Below, piece after piece: positions 8,293 to 16,511 of a DNA stretch of 64,000 bases. The stretch covers positions 274,337 to 338,336 of the forward strand of contig PABK01000058.1 of NCBI GenBank assembly GCA_002699145.1. Reading direction: 5' to 3'. The stretch is from Halioglobus sp. (lineage in GTDB: Bacteria; Pseudomonadota; Gammaproteobacteria; Pseudomonadales; Halieaceae). Each line of letters opens with the position of its first letter. Position 1 is the first letter of the stretch. The notes below the pieces were generated by a model, which was given only the letters and a program-made list of their open reading frames with translations, did not search any database and was not told the origin of the DNA. A program made the translations under genes and the position numbers.

Positions 8293-8892
8293 ATGGACTA
8301 CTACCAGACCATCGCCGGCAGTTTCCAGGCCACAATAGAAGCCGCCGCGAACTCCGTCGATGCGCTGGCCGCGCCGATAGAGCGCGCCGCCAGGCTGATG
8401 ACCGACTGCCTGCTGGGCGACCACAAGATCGTCGCCTGTGGCAATGGCGCCGACGCCGCCATGGCCCAGCTGTTCAGCGGGCAGTTGCTCGGCCACCACG
8501 CGCGCGAGCGCCCCGCCCTGCCCGCGCTCACCCTGGGCGGCGACAGCGCCGGGCTGACCGCACTGGCGCGCGCCGGCGCCGCCGCGGACGCCTACGCACG
8601 GCAGCTGCGCGCCCTCGGCCAGGCCGGCGACCTGATGCTTTACATCAACAGCGGCGGCAGCGACGACAGCCTGCTGCGCGCGGTGCGCACCGCGCGCGAA
8701 CGAAACCTGACAGTGGTCGCGCTGTCCAACGTGCTCGACGACGGCCTCGCCGGACAGCTCGGCGACACCGACGTCCTGCTGCGCGTCGAGGCGCCGCGCA
8801 GCGCGGCGGTGCGCGAGCTGCAGCTCATGGTCATCAACTGCCTGTGCGCCCTGGTCGACCAGGGTCTGTTCGGCAACTACAGCGAGGAATGA
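8293..8892 (+). CDS. diaA: DnaA initiator-associating protein DiaA (SIS domain)
   Basis: SIS-domain protein of 199 residues, homologous to DiaA/GmhA; DiaA binds DnaA and helps time replication initiation. The single SIS domain covers nearly the whole protein: KIVACGNGADAAMAQ, then LTLGGDSAGLTA, DLMLYINSGGSDDS and VVALSN. The position after yraN and before the BON protein favours DiaA over the heptose isomerase GmhA. The stop overlaps the dolP start as ATGA. Confidence 0.85.
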   Translation: MDYYQTIAGSFQATIEAAANSVDALAAPIERAARLMTDCLLGDHKIVACGNGADAAMAQLFSGQLLGHHARERPALPALTLGGDSAGLTALARAGAAADAYARQLRALGQAGDLMLYINSGGSDDSLLRAVRTARERNLTVVALSNVLDDGLAGQLGDTDVLLRVEAPRSAAVRELQLMVINCLCALVDQGLFGNYSEE

Positions 8893-9470
8893 ACACGATG
8901 CGAAGCCTGTTAACCACGATCCTGCTCACCGCCTGTTGCGGGCTGGCCGGCTGCGGCAGCCTGCTGGCGACCATGCAGGCTGACACGATCGAGGAGGACA
9001 GGGGCGAGCGCACCCTCGGCATGATGGTCGAGGACAACAATATCGAGACCAAGGCCATCGTCAACATCCACGCCGCCGACGAGGCCTTCCACGACGCACA
9101 CGTCGTGGTGGTGAGCTACAACGGCTACGTGTTGCTGGCCGGGCAGGTCAACAGCGAGGCGCTCAAGGCGCAGGCCACCGCGGTGGTGCGCAAGGTGCGC
9201 GGCGTGCGCCGCATCTACAACGAACTGGAGATCGCCGCGCCCAGTTCGGGCATGACGCGCACCTCCGACGCCTGGATCACCGCCAAGGTGAAATCCTGGC
9301 TGATCGGCGCGAAGGACATCGAGGGAACGCGGGTAAAAGTCACCACCGAGGACGGCGTGGTCTTCCTGATGGGCCTGGCCACCGCCGCCGAGGCGGACCG
9401 CATCGCCGAGACCGCCGCCGGCATCTCCGGCGTGCAGCGCGTGGTGCGCCTGTTCGAGTTGATCGACTGA
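8889..9470 (+). CDS. dolP: Division- and outer-membrane-stress lipoprotein DolP (YraP), two BON domains
   Basis: Outer-membrane lipoprotein that supports envelope integrity and localises to division sites. Signal peptide with lipobox LAGC in the first 25 residues, then two BON domains: the first includes VVVVSYNGYVLLAGQV and the second VKVTTEDGVVFLMGL, each ending with the characteristic Gly/hydrophobic pattern (VRGVRRIYNEL; ISGVQRVVRLFE). 193 residues. ATG at 8889 overlaps the diaA stop; an internal ATG at 8898 is possible. Confidence 0.92.
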   Translation: MNTMRSLLTTILLTACCGLAGCGSLLATMQADTIEEDRGERTLGMMVEDNNIETKAIVNIHAADEAFHDAHVVVVSYNGYVLLAGQVNSEALKAQATAVVRKVRGVRRIYNELEIAAPSSGMTRTSDAWITAKVKSWLIGAKDIEGTRVKVTTEDGVVFLMGLATAAEADRIAETAAGISGVQRVVRLFELID

Positions 9471-9488
9471 CCCGGGGCGGACGCCGGG

Positions 9489-9875
9489 CTACTTGACGAT
9501 GCGCAGGGAGGGCCGACGCTCCGACTTGCGTGGCTGCGGCGGTTCGTCGTCCGGCGGTTCGGAGGGATCCTCGGGCTCGAAGACCATGCCCTGGCCGTTC
9601 TCCCTGGCGTAGATACCGACCACGGCGGCAATGGGCACGTACACGTCGGTGGCGACGCCACCGAAGCGGCCGTTGAAGGACACCGCCTGGTTGGTGATGT
9701 CCAGGTCGACCACCGCATCCGGCGAGATATTCAGCACGATCTGGTCGTCCTTGACGAATTGCCGCGGCACCGACACATCGCTCGCCGAGGCGTCGACCAG
9801 CACGTAGGGCGTACACTCGTTGTCCACGATCCACTCGTAGAGCGCGCGCATGATGTAGGGGCGGCTGGACGTCAC
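9489..9875 (-). CDS. sspB: ClpXP protease specificity-enhancing factor SspB
   Basis: Adaptor that binds ssrA tags and tethers substrates to ClpX. 128 residues beginning TSSRPYIMRALYEWIVDN, followed by NISPDAV, FNGRFGG and IYARENGQGMVFE, all hallmarks of SspB. The last 30 residues form a charged flexible tail ending PSLRIVK, which matches the ClpX-binding XB peptide at the SspB C-terminus. Start is GTG at 9875. Downstream of sspA, 30 bases apart, and convergent with dolP (18 bases between the stops). Confidence 0.95.
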   Translation of the reverse strand: MTSSRPYIMRALYEWIVDNECTPYVLVDASASDVSVPRQFVKDDQIVLNISPDAVVDLDITNQAVSFNGRFGGVATDVYVPIAAVVGIYARENGQGMVFEPEDPSEPPDDEPPQPRKSERRPSLRIVK

Positions 9876-9905
9876 GGGTCGGTCTGCCGGGGCGCCGGGT
9901 GCGAC

Positions 9906-10538
9906 CTAAAGGCGCATTTCCCGTTCCTGCTCGGACAGGCTGTCCTGGAAAGAATCGCGGTTGAACAGGCGGTCCATGTAGGCTTGCAGGGGCTTGGACT
10001 GCTTGCTGTTGCGAATCTCCACACCCAGCGAGGGCAGGCGCCACAGGATGGGTGCGATGCAGCAGTCGACCAGCGTGAACTCGTCGCTCATGAAGAACGG
10101 CTTCTCGGCGAAGATCGGCGCGATGGCCATGATGCCCTCGCGCAGCTCCTTGGTGGACTTCTTGATCACGTTGTCGCTGCGCGTGTGCTGTATGGCGTCG
10201 ACCAGGCTGCACCAGTCTTTCTCTATGCGGTGGATGAACAGGCGGCTCTCGGCGCGGGCCACCGGGTACACCGGCAGCAGCGGCGGGTGCGGGAAGCGCT
10301 CGTCCAGGTACTCCATCATGACCTTGGATTCATACAGTACCAGGTCGCGGTCGACCAGCGTCGGCAGGCTGTTGTAGGGGTTGAGGTCGGCGAGTTCCTC
10401 GGGCGGGTGGGCCGAATCGGATTCGATCATGTCCACCGTGACGCCCTTTTCCGCGAGAACGATGCGCACGCGATGGCTGTAGTGACTGGTGTTGTCGGAA
10501 AAAAATGTCATGGACGACCGTTTTGCCACTACACCCAT
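9906..10538 (-). CDS. sspA: Stringent starvation protein A (SspA)
   Basis: RNA-polymerase-associated protein with a glutathione-S-transferase fold, active in stationary phase and acid tolerance. 210 residues: thioredoxin-like N-terminal domain ([32 protein letters not shown]) and helical C-terminal domain ([16 protein letters not shown]). The ATG at 10538 has GAGGA upstream and gives the standard N-terminus MGVVAKRSS; an upstream ATG at 10571 lacks that support. Probable operon with sspB, downstream of the bc1 genes as in Pseudomonas. Confidence 0.95.
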   Translation of the reverse strand: MGVVAKRSSMTFFSDNTSHYSHRVRIVLAEKGVTVDMIESDSAHPPEELADLNPYNSLPTLVDRDLVLYESKVMMEYLDERFPHPPLLPVYPVARAESRLFIHRIEKDWCSLVDAIQHTRSDNVIKKSTKELREGIMAIAPIFAEKPFFMSDEFTLVDCCIAPILWRLPSLGVEIRNSKQSKPLQAYMDRLFNRDSFQDSLSEQEREMRL

Positions 10539-10601
10539 GGGGGAATCCTCAGTTGCTTGTTTCAGGGCCACTGTGCGCGCTGCTTCGCGTCGGGGCGGCG
10601 A

Positions 10602-12641
10602 TCAGTGTACGTCTTTCCAGTATTCGCGGTTGAGCAGCGCGGCGAATACCGTAAACAACGCGATGAAAAGCAGGGTAAACGTACCGATGCGGTGGCGGTC
10701 TTTGACGACCGGTTCCGCGGTATAGGCGAGGAAGTTTACCAGATCGTACATGGCGCCATCGAATTCCTCGGTGCTCATGCTGCCCTCGCTGGCCAGGGCG
10801 AACTCGCCGCAGGGATCTTCCTTGATGTCCTCACCGGTCAGCGGATCGCGCTTGATGCCGCCGTTCTCCGCTTTCACCGGCCCCGGGGCACACTCCTGCA
10901 TGCCCTGCAGCTCCAGCAGCACGTGGGGCATGCCCACGTCCTTGAACACGCGGTTGTTGACGCCGTAGGGGCGGCTGTCGTCGCGGTAGAACGTGCGCAG
11001 GTAGGTATAGAGCCACTCGGGCTGGCGCGCGCGCGATACCAGGGTCAGGTCCGGAGGGGTGGCGCCGAACCAGACCTTGGCGCTGGCCTCGTCCATGGCG
11101 TTTTCCATCAGCGCGCCGATTTTCACCTCGGGGTCAAAAATCAGGTGCTGCTCCATCAGGTCCTCTGGAATACCCAGGTCCGCGGCAACACGGTTGTAGC
11201 GCGAGTACTGCAGCGAGTGACAGCCGTAGCAGTAGTTCATGTATAGCCTGGCGCCATTCTGCAGGGAGGCCTTGTCGCCGGGATCGGCGCTGAACTCATC
11301 GCAGGGTATGGCGCCACAGCTGTGCGCCGACTCCGCGCCCACCGCCTTCAGCGGCAGGAAGGTGAGCAAGCCGATCAGCGCCAGGCCGCCCAGGCTGCCC
11401 CAGAAGCCGATGCCGCCGTCCATGGTGACCCGCTCCGGCACGGGCTTCGTCTTGTCCATGGCGCTCCAGATGGGCATGAGCAAAAAGAAGGCGAAGTAGA
11501 ACACGCTGCAGATCTGCGCCAGCACGGTGCGCGCCGGTGTCGGCGCCTTGACGCCGAGCACGCCGAGAATCAGGAAGGAGGCGACGAACAGCAGCAGCAT
11601 GACCTTGGTGATGTTGCCCCGGTAGCGCCAGGATTTCACCGGGCTGCGGTCCAGCCACGGCAGCACAAAGGGAATGGCCACCGACGCGGCGAAGGCGACG
11701 AAGCCCCAGAACTTGTCCGGCACCGCACGCAGCACCGAGTAGAACGGGGTGAAGTACCATACCGGCGCGATATGCTCCGGGGTCTTCAGGTTATTGGCCT
11801 CCTCGAAGTTGGCGAACTCGAGGAAGTAACCGCCCATCTCGGGCATGAAGAAGATCACGCCGCAGAAAATGAACAGGAACACGCCCACGGCCTGCAGGTC
11901 GTGCACCGTGTAGTAGGGGTGGAAGGCGACGCCGTCCAGGGGCACGCCGTTCTCGTCCTTGTGCTTCTTGATATCCACGCCGTCGGGGTTGTTCGAGCCG
12001 ACCTCGTGCAGCGCCAGCAGGTGCAGCACCACCAGCGCCAGCAGGATGATCGGCAGCGCCACCACGTGCAGGGCGAAGAAGCGGTTCAGGGTGATGCCCG
12101 AGATGAGGTAGTCGCCGCGGATCCAGGTGACGATATCCTCGCCCACCACCGGGATCGCGCCGAACAGCGAAATGATGACCTGGGCGCCCCAGTAGGACAT
12201 CTGGCCCCAGGGCAGTACGTAGCCGACAAAGGCCTCGGCCATGAGCACCACGAAGATGAGCATGCCGAAAATCCAGATCAGTTCGCGCGGTTTCTTGTAG
12301 GAACCGTAGAGCAGCGCGCGGAACATATGCAGGTACACCACGACAAAGAACGCCGAGGCGCCGGTAGAGTGCATGTAGCGCAGTATCCAGCCGTAATCCA
12401 CGTCGCGCATGATGTACTCGACCGAGGCGAAGGCGCCCTCCTGGCTCGGGTTGTAGCTCATGGTCAGCCAGATGCCGGTGAGCAGCTGGTTGACCAGCAC
12501 CAGCAGCGACAACACGCCGAAGAAGTACCAGAAGTTGAAGTTCTTGGGCGCGTAGTACTTGCCCATGTGGGTGTCCCAGGCGCGCATGATGGGCAGGCGC
12601 GCGTCGACCCAGTCGCGCAGACCGATGAGCATGTTAATCAT
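10602..12641 (-). CDS. petB-petC: Cytochrome b/c1 fusion protein of the bc1 complex
   Basis: One continuous 679-residue frame covers both cytochrome b and cytochrome c1 of ubiquinol:cytochrome c reductase. Residues 1-405 are cytochrome b: eight-helix core with haem ligands H91 and H105, H192 and H207, and the quinol-site motif PVWY at 293-296. The normal end KPVPERVT is not followed by a stop; a hydrophobic segment (about 410-434) ending AVGA leads into c1, with haem site CYGCH at 471-475, a later GMPHV motif (Met ligand) and a C-terminal anchor. An internal ATG at residue 407 could start c1 alone, but its N-terminus is acidic, unlike a signal peptide. ATG overlaps the Rieske stop (TAATG). 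Confidence 0.93.
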   Translation of the reverse strand: MINMLIGLRDWVDARLPIMRAWDTHMGKYYAPKNFNFWYFFGVLSLLVLVNQLLTGIWLTMSYNPSQEGAFASVEYIMRDVDYGWILRYMHSTGASAFFVVVYLHMFRALLYGSYKKPRELIWIFGMLIFVVLMAEAFVGYVLPWGQMSYWGAQVIISLFGAIPVVGEDIVTWIRGDYLISGITLNRFFALHVVALPIILLALVVLHLLALHEVGSNNPDGVDIKKHKDENGVPLDGVAFHPYYTVHDLQAVGVFLFIFCGVIFFMPEMGGYFLEFANFEEANNLKTPEHIAPVWYFTPFYSVLRAVPDKFWGFVAFAASVAIPFVLPWLDRSPVKSWRYRGNITKVMLLLFVASFLILGVLGVKAPTPARTVLAQICSVFYFAFFLLMPIWSAMDKTKPVPERVTMDGGIGFWGSLGGLALIGLLTFLPLKAVGAESAHSCGAIPCDEFSADPGDKASLQNGARLYMNYCYGCHSLQYSRYNRVAADLGIPEDLMEQHLIFDPEVKIGALMENAMDEASAKVWFGATPPDLTLVSRARQPEWLYTYLRTFYRDDSRPYGVNNRVFKDVGMPHVLLELQGMQECAPGPVKAENGGIKRDPLTGEDIKEDPCGEFALASEGSMSTEEFDGAMYDLVNFLAYTAEPVVKDRHRIGTFTLLFIALFTVFAALLNREYWKDVH

Positions 12642-13240
12642 TACGCGGCCTCCGCATCGACGCCGATCACGAGGATGTTGTCACCCTCGAAGGAATACGG
12701 CGGGACAATCAGGTTCTTGGACGCCGGCACCCCGGCGTAGACACGACCGGACAGGTCGAACAGGGAGCCGTGACAGGGGCAGAAGAAACCGCCGAGCCAG
12801 TTGTCGCCGCCGAACTCGGCCACGCCGACCTCCGGGCGAAACTTCGGCGCGCAGCCCAGGTGCGTACACAGGCCCTCGATGACCAGGATTTCCGGGCGGA
12901 TGGAACGCGCGATACCGGAGACATAGGCCGGCTGCGAACCCTCGATGGTGGACTCCGGGTCCTTGAGCTGGTCGTTGATGCTGGCCAGCGCCTCGACCTG
13001 CTCGGGCGTGCGGTGCAGCACGTAGACCGGCTTGCCACGCCACTCGACGTTGATCATCTGGCCGGGTTCCAGCTTGCTGATGTCCTGCTTGACCGGTGCG
13101 CCGGCCGCCTTGGCCTTGGCGGAGGGGTTCCATGACCCGACAAACGGTACCAGGATACCCACCGCACCGGCGGCGCCCACCGCACTCGTGGCCGCGGTCA
13201 GAAACCTGCGCCTGCCGTCGTTCACGCCCTCGCTACTCAT
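12641..13240 (-). CDS. petA: Ubiquinol-cytochrome c reductase Rieske iron-sulfur subunit
   Basis: Rieske 2Fe-2S subunit of the bc1 complex, passing electrons from ubiquinol to cytochrome c1 on the periplasmic face. 199 residues with a Tat-type N-terminus (GRRRFLTAATSAVG) that remains as a membrane anchor. Cluster ligands are in CTHLGC and CPCHGS, with a proline/glycine loop before the C-terminus. GGAG lies just before the ATG at 13240. First gene of the bc1 operon; its stop overlaps the cytochrome b start. Confidence 0.96.
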   Translation of the reverse strand: MSSEGVNDGRRRFLTAATSAVGAAGAVGILVPFVGSWNPSAKAKAAGAPVKQDISKLEPGQMINVEWRGKPVYVLHRTPEQVEALASINDQLKDPESTIEGSQPAYVSGIARSIRPEILVIEGLCTHLGCAPKFRPEVGVAEFGGDNWLGGFFCPCHGSLFDLSGRVYAGVPASKNLIVPPYSFEGDNILVIGVDAEAA

Positions 13241-13314
13241 GCTTTGATCTCCAGATTACAGGCCCGGCTGCCTCGCGACGCAAGGCAATGCCCCGACTCC
13301 CAAAAAGGGTGCTA

Positions 13315-13343
13315 ATGCTAATGATTTTACCCCGTACTGACAA
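13315..13343 (-). promoter_or_regulatory. Candidate promoter of the bc1 operon
   Basis: On the minus strand TTGTCA (13343-13338) is followed after 17 bases by TAGCAT (13320-13315). Each hexamer is four or five of six to consensus. The start point would be near 13308, about 68 bases before petA. Nothing else recognisable lies in the 283-base gap apart from the rpsI terminator. Confidence 0.45.
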
Positions 13344-13443
13344 GGTAAACGCCTTGATTTCACTGTAGTTTCGGCCGTGTTACCGACCCGGGGCAATTTG
13401 CCTGACCGCCGTTGAACCAGGTAAATCGACCGCATAAACGAGC

Positions 13444-13482
13444 AAAAAAAACGCCCGGTTTGACGCAGCAAACGGGCGTTTT
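13444..13482 (-). terminator. Rho-independent terminator of rplM-rpsI
   Basis: Perfect stem AAAACGCCC/GGGCGTTTT extended inward by GTTTG/CAAAC, spanning 13448-13482. Read on the minus strand the hairpin is followed by a run of eight T (13451-13444). It lies 42 bases after the rpsI stop. Confidence 0.88.
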
Positions 13483-13523
13483 CGCTACCGCGGGCCCGGT
13501 GGCCGGGCCGGCACGTCGTCCGC

Positions 13524-13916
13524 TTAGCGCTTGGAGTACTGCGGACGCTTGCGCGCCTTGCGCAGGCCGACTTTCTTGCGCTCCACCTCGCGCGCGTCGC
13601 GCGTGACGTAACCGGCGCCGCGCAGTGTGCCGCGCAGAGATTCGTCGTACTCCATCAGGGCGCGGGTGATGCCGTGGCGAATGGCGCCGGCCTGGCCGAA
13701 GCTGCCGCCGCCGGCGACGGTGACGTTGATGTCGAACTTGTCTGCCAGCTCGACCAGGTCCAGCGGCTGACGCACGATCATGCGCGCAACTTCACGGCCG
13801 AAGTACTGGTCCAGGGGACGCTTGTTGACAGTGATGTTGCCGGCACCTGAACGCAGGAACACGCGGGCTGTGGAGGTCTTGCGGCGACCGGTTCCGTAAT
13901 ACTGGGTAGCGGACAT
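13524..13916 (-). CDS. rpsI: 30S ribosomal protein S9
   Basis: 130-residue ribosomal protein with the S9 signature: [16 protein letters not shown] at the N-terminus, [19 protein letters not shown] in the middle, and the basic C-terminal tail [12 protein letters not shown] that reaches the P-site tRNA. 13 bases after rplM, the invariant rplM-rpsI pair, and followed by a strong terminator. Confidence 0.98.
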   Translation of the reverse strand: MSATQYYGTGRRKTSTARVFLRSGAGNITVNKRPLDQYFGREVARMIVRQPLDLVELADKFDINVTVAGGGSFGQAGAIRHGITRALMEYDESLRGTLRGAGYVTRDAREVERKKVGLRKARKRPQYSKR

Positions 13917-13929
13917 AGGAGTCGATCCC

Positions 13930-14358
13930 TCAAATATTCAGTGGCTGCGGTTGTTGCGCGGCGTGGGGGTGCTCGGTGCCCGCGTAGACCTTCAGCTTGC
14001 GGAACATGGCGCGGCCCAGCGGGTTGCGCGGCAGCATGCCCTTGACGGCGTTCTGGATGGCGCGCTCCGGGGCTTTCTCGATCAGTTTCTCGAAGGAAAT
14101 GCTCTTCAGGCCGCCCGGGTAGCCGGTGTGGTGATGGTAGAACTTGTCGGTACGCTTGGCGCCGGTGACACGCACTTTCTCGGCGTTGACCACGACGATG
14201 TAGTCGCCGGTATCCACGTGCGGGGTGTACTCCGCCTTGTGCTTGCCGCGCAGGCGGTGGGCGATTTCGCTGGCCAGGCGACCCAGGGTCTTGTCAGCAG
14301 CGTCCACCACGAACCAGTCGCGGGTGACGTCTTCTGCTTTGGCGCTGTACGTTTTCAT
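13930..14358 (-). CDS. rplM: 50S ribosomal protein L13
   Basis: 142-residue large-subunit protein, the standard length. Signature segments [41 protein letters not shown] and [18 protein letters not shown] are present. The ATG at 14358 is right: the open frame upstream to 14430 runs across the promoter and lacks homology. First gene of the rplM-rpsI operon. Confidence 0.98.
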   Translation of the reverse strand: MKTYSAKAEDVTRDWFVVDAADKTLGRLASEIAHRLRGKHKAEYTPHVDTGDYIVVVNAEKVRVTGAKRTDKFYHHHTGYPGGLKSISFEKLIEKAPERAIQNAVKGMLPRNPLGRAMFRKLKVYAGTEHPHAAQQPQPLNI

Positions 14359-14401
14359 GGCTGATAACCGCCTTGCGGGGGCTGCAAATTCGAGAGCGCG
14401 A

Positions 14402-14430
14402 ATTCTAGGGGAACGACCGCCCCATTTCAA
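14402..14430 (-). promoter_or_regulatory. rplM-rpsI promoter
   Basis: On the minus strand TTGAAA (14430-14425), 17-base spacer, TAGAAT (14407-14402). Both hexamers are five of six to consensus. The GC-rich stretch after the -10 is what is expected for a stringently controlled ribosomal promoter. Leader of about 37 bases. Confidence 0.7.
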
Positions 14431-14478
14431 GCCAAAAATCGAAGATATTTCGCCACTTACCGCCCGGCGCCGCTACAG

Positions 14479-14620
14479 GGGCTGGCGCCGCGCAGCCCTC
14501 CCCGCGGACGCTTTGGGCCGCGCCGAGGGAGTGGAGCGAGACCGCAGGGCTCGCGACCGACCGAGGGCAGCCCGGAGGGCCGCGGGTCGCGAAGCGGGGA
14601 GGGCTGCGCGGCGCCAGCCC
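14479..14620. repeat. 27-bp perfect inverted repeat enclosing an 88-base core
   Basis: The arm at 14479-14505 (begins GGGCTGGCGCC, ends CTCCCCGC) is the exact reverse complement of 14594-14620. Inside the core a second inverted repeat, TCGCGACC (14551-14558) with GGTCGCGA (14585-14592), is also present. No reading frame is credible. The element fills most of the 296-base gap between the rplM promoter and the zapE stop. It looks like a structured intergenic repeat (large BIME or MITE remnant); it could also terminate zapE transcription. Confidence 0.8.
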
Positions 14621-14726
14621 GACAGTCCGCGCCACTCGCCCCCCGCAGCACGCCGGCACCCGCACGCAGGTTGCAGCAGGTGCCAACGACAGCGTCCGGC
14701 GTCCGGCGCCCCGCGTCAACAAAAGT

Positions 14727-15824
14727 TCAGGGGCGGTGCTCCCGCGCCAGGTACTCGAACGACTGCATCTCCTGCAGTCGCGAGACCGTGCGCTGGAACT
14801 CGAACTCGAGCTGCCCGCCGCCGTACAGCTCCAGCAGCGGCACCGCCGCCGCCAGCACCAGCTTGACGTTGCGGTCGTAGAACTCGTCCACCAGGTTGAT
14901 GAAGCGCCGCGCCTGGTCGTCCGTGCCGGCGACGAACTGTGGCACGCCCGACACCAGCACCGCGTGGAAGATGCGCGCCAGCTCGATATAGTCGTTCTGC
15001 GAGCGCGGACCGTCGCACAGCTCGGCGAAATCGAACCAGGCCACGTCCTCGGACACACGGCGGCAGGTCAGGTAGCGGCGGTTGATCTCGATGCGCTCCC
15101 AACCCTGCCCCTGGTCCAGGGCCAGGCGGGAGAAGCTGTCCTGCAGCGAACGGTCCGCCGCCGCATCCAGCGGGCAGTGGTACAGCTCCGCCTGTTGCAA
15201 CGTGCGCAGCCGGTAGTCGGTGCCCGCGTCGACATTCACCACGCGGGTGTACTTCTGCAGCATATCGATGACCGGCAGGAAGCGCTGCCGCTGCAGGCCG
15301 TTCTCGTAGAGCCGCTGCGGCTCGATATTCGACGTGGCCACCAGGCAGACGCCGCGCGCAAACAGCGCCTCCATCAGGCCGCCCAGGATCATCGCGTCGC
15401 CGATGTCGGTGACGAAAAACTCGTCGAAGCAGATCACCCGCGCATCCTCGGCGATGCGCCCGGCGACGCCCAGCAGCGGGTCCTTCTCCCCCTCCAGCGC
15501 CGCCAGCTCGGCGTGCACGCGCTGCATGAAACGGTGGAAATGCACGCGCAGTTTGCGCCTGAACGGCAGGCACTCGTAGAAGTTGTCCATCAGGTAGGTC
15601 TTGCCGCGCCCGACGCCGCCCCACAGGTACAGGCCGGTTTCCGGCTCCGGGGTGTCGCCGCGCAGGCGGCCGATGAATGCGCGCAGGCCGCCGCTCGATT
15701 GCGGTGCGCTGCACAGCCGTTCGTACAAATCCTGCAGCAGCCTGACCGCCTCCTCCTGGGCGGGATCGTGGCTGAAATCCTGCCGCTGGAGGTCCGCCTG
15801 GTAGCGTTGCCAGGGTGTCGTCAT
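14727..15824 (-). CDS. zapE: Cell division protein ZapE (AFG1-family ATPase)
   Basis: AFG1/LACE1-family P-loop ATPase that associates with the Z-ring late in constriction in E. coli. 365 residues with Walker A GGVGRGKT (about 69-76), Walker B VICFDEF (about 130-136), the following segment VTDIGDAMILGGLMEALF and sensor-like SNIEP. Start ATG at 15824. Its stop is followed by the long inverted repeat at 14479-14620. Confidence 0.93.
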   Translation of the reverse strand: MTTPWQRYQADLQRQDFSHDPAQEEAVRLLQDLYERLCSAPQSSGGLRAFIGRLRGDTPEPETGLYLWGGVGRGKTYLMDNFYECLPFRRKLRVHFHRFMQRVHAELAALEGEKDPLLGVAGRIAEDARVICFDEFFVTDIGDAMILGGLMEALFARGVCLVATSNIEPQRLYENGLQRQRFLPVIDMLQKYTRVVNVDAGTDYRLRTLQQAELYHCPLDAAADRSLQDSFSRLALDQGQGWERIEINRRYLTCRRVSEDVAWFDFAELCDGPRSQNDYIELARIFHAVLVSGVPQFVAGTDDQARRFINLVDEFYDRNVKLVLAAAVPLLELYGGGQLEFEFQRTVSRLQEMQSFEYLAREHRP

Positions 15825-15979
15825 GTCGGGGCCGGACCGTCTCCGTGTGCTGCGAGCGGCACACTGTACCCAGCAGCCCGGCGCTTGGCAACGCGCCCCC
15901 GCGGGGGCCGCACCCTATGGCGGCAGCGGCAATGGAGGTATACTGCGCTTCCCGTCACGACTGCACCGAGGAAACACCC

Positions 15980-16462
15980 GTGGAAGCACCCCTGTACAGC
16001 CTGCAAACGCTGCTCCTGGCGGCGGCACTCACCGGCCTGGTCGGCATCGCGCTGGGGCTGTTGATCGGCAGGCGCTCGTCCGCCACGAACCGCAAGTACC
16101 GCGACGTGGAGCGCAAACTGGACCAGGTGCTGCAGGACAAGAAACTGTACGAGGACGAGGTGGTCGGGCATTTCAGCGAAACCGCGCAGCTGCTGAACAA
16201 GCTCACCGACAGCTACCGCGACGTGCACAATCACCTGGCCACCGGCGCACAGAGCCTGTGCCGCGGCGAGGGGCCGGTGTCACTGGACCAGCTGCAACCG
16301 GGCAGCGACCCGGCGGAGATCCCGTCCGACCTCGTCGACGTGCGGCCGCCCCTGGACTACGCGCCGAAAACCTCCCCCGACGAAAAGGGCACGCTGCACG
16401 AGGAGTTTGGCCTGGAGCGCGAGCGCAAGGCGAAGCCGGCGGAAGACACGACCGCACCCTAA
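15980..16462 (+). CDS. zapG: Z-ring-associated protein ZapG (YhcB, DUF1043)
   Basis: Inner-membrane protein linked to division and envelope growth. N-terminal membrane helix (about residues 9-28), then a coiled-coil segment with DVERKLDQVLQDKKLYEDEV and FSETAQLLNKLTDSYRDVH, the conserved DUF1043 core. A long charged C-terminal tail makes it 160 residues, about 30 more than the E. coli protein. GTG at 15980 with GAGGAAA upstream puts the helix at the very N-terminus as in the family; frames further upstream overlap zapE. Divergent from zapE. Confidence 0.87.
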   Translation: MEAPLYSLQTLLLAAALTGLVGIALGLLIGRRSSATNRKYRDVERKLDQVLQDKKLYEDEVVGHFSETAQLLNKLTDSYRDVHNHLATGAQSLCRGEGPVSLDQLQPGSDPAEIPSDLVDVRPPLDYAPKTSPDEKGTLHEEFGLERERKAKPAEDTTAP

Positions 16463-16507
16463 CCGGCCGCATTCTCGCCGGCCGCATCCTGGCCGGCCGC
16501 ACCGCGG
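16463..16507. repeat. Three tandem 15-bp CCGGCCGCA units
   Basis: Units at 16463-16477, 16478-16492 and 16493-16507 each begin CCGGCCGCA and differ in the last five or six bases. They start at the base after the zapG stop and end four bases before the stop of the convergent Nif3 gene, filling the whole gap. Each contains the palindrome CGGCCG. Confidence 0.85.
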
Positions 16508-16511
16508 AACA

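Noticed and set aside
13600..14358. Plus-strand frames opposite rplM and rpsI
   Set aside because: Antisense to ribosomal protein genes with no independent support.
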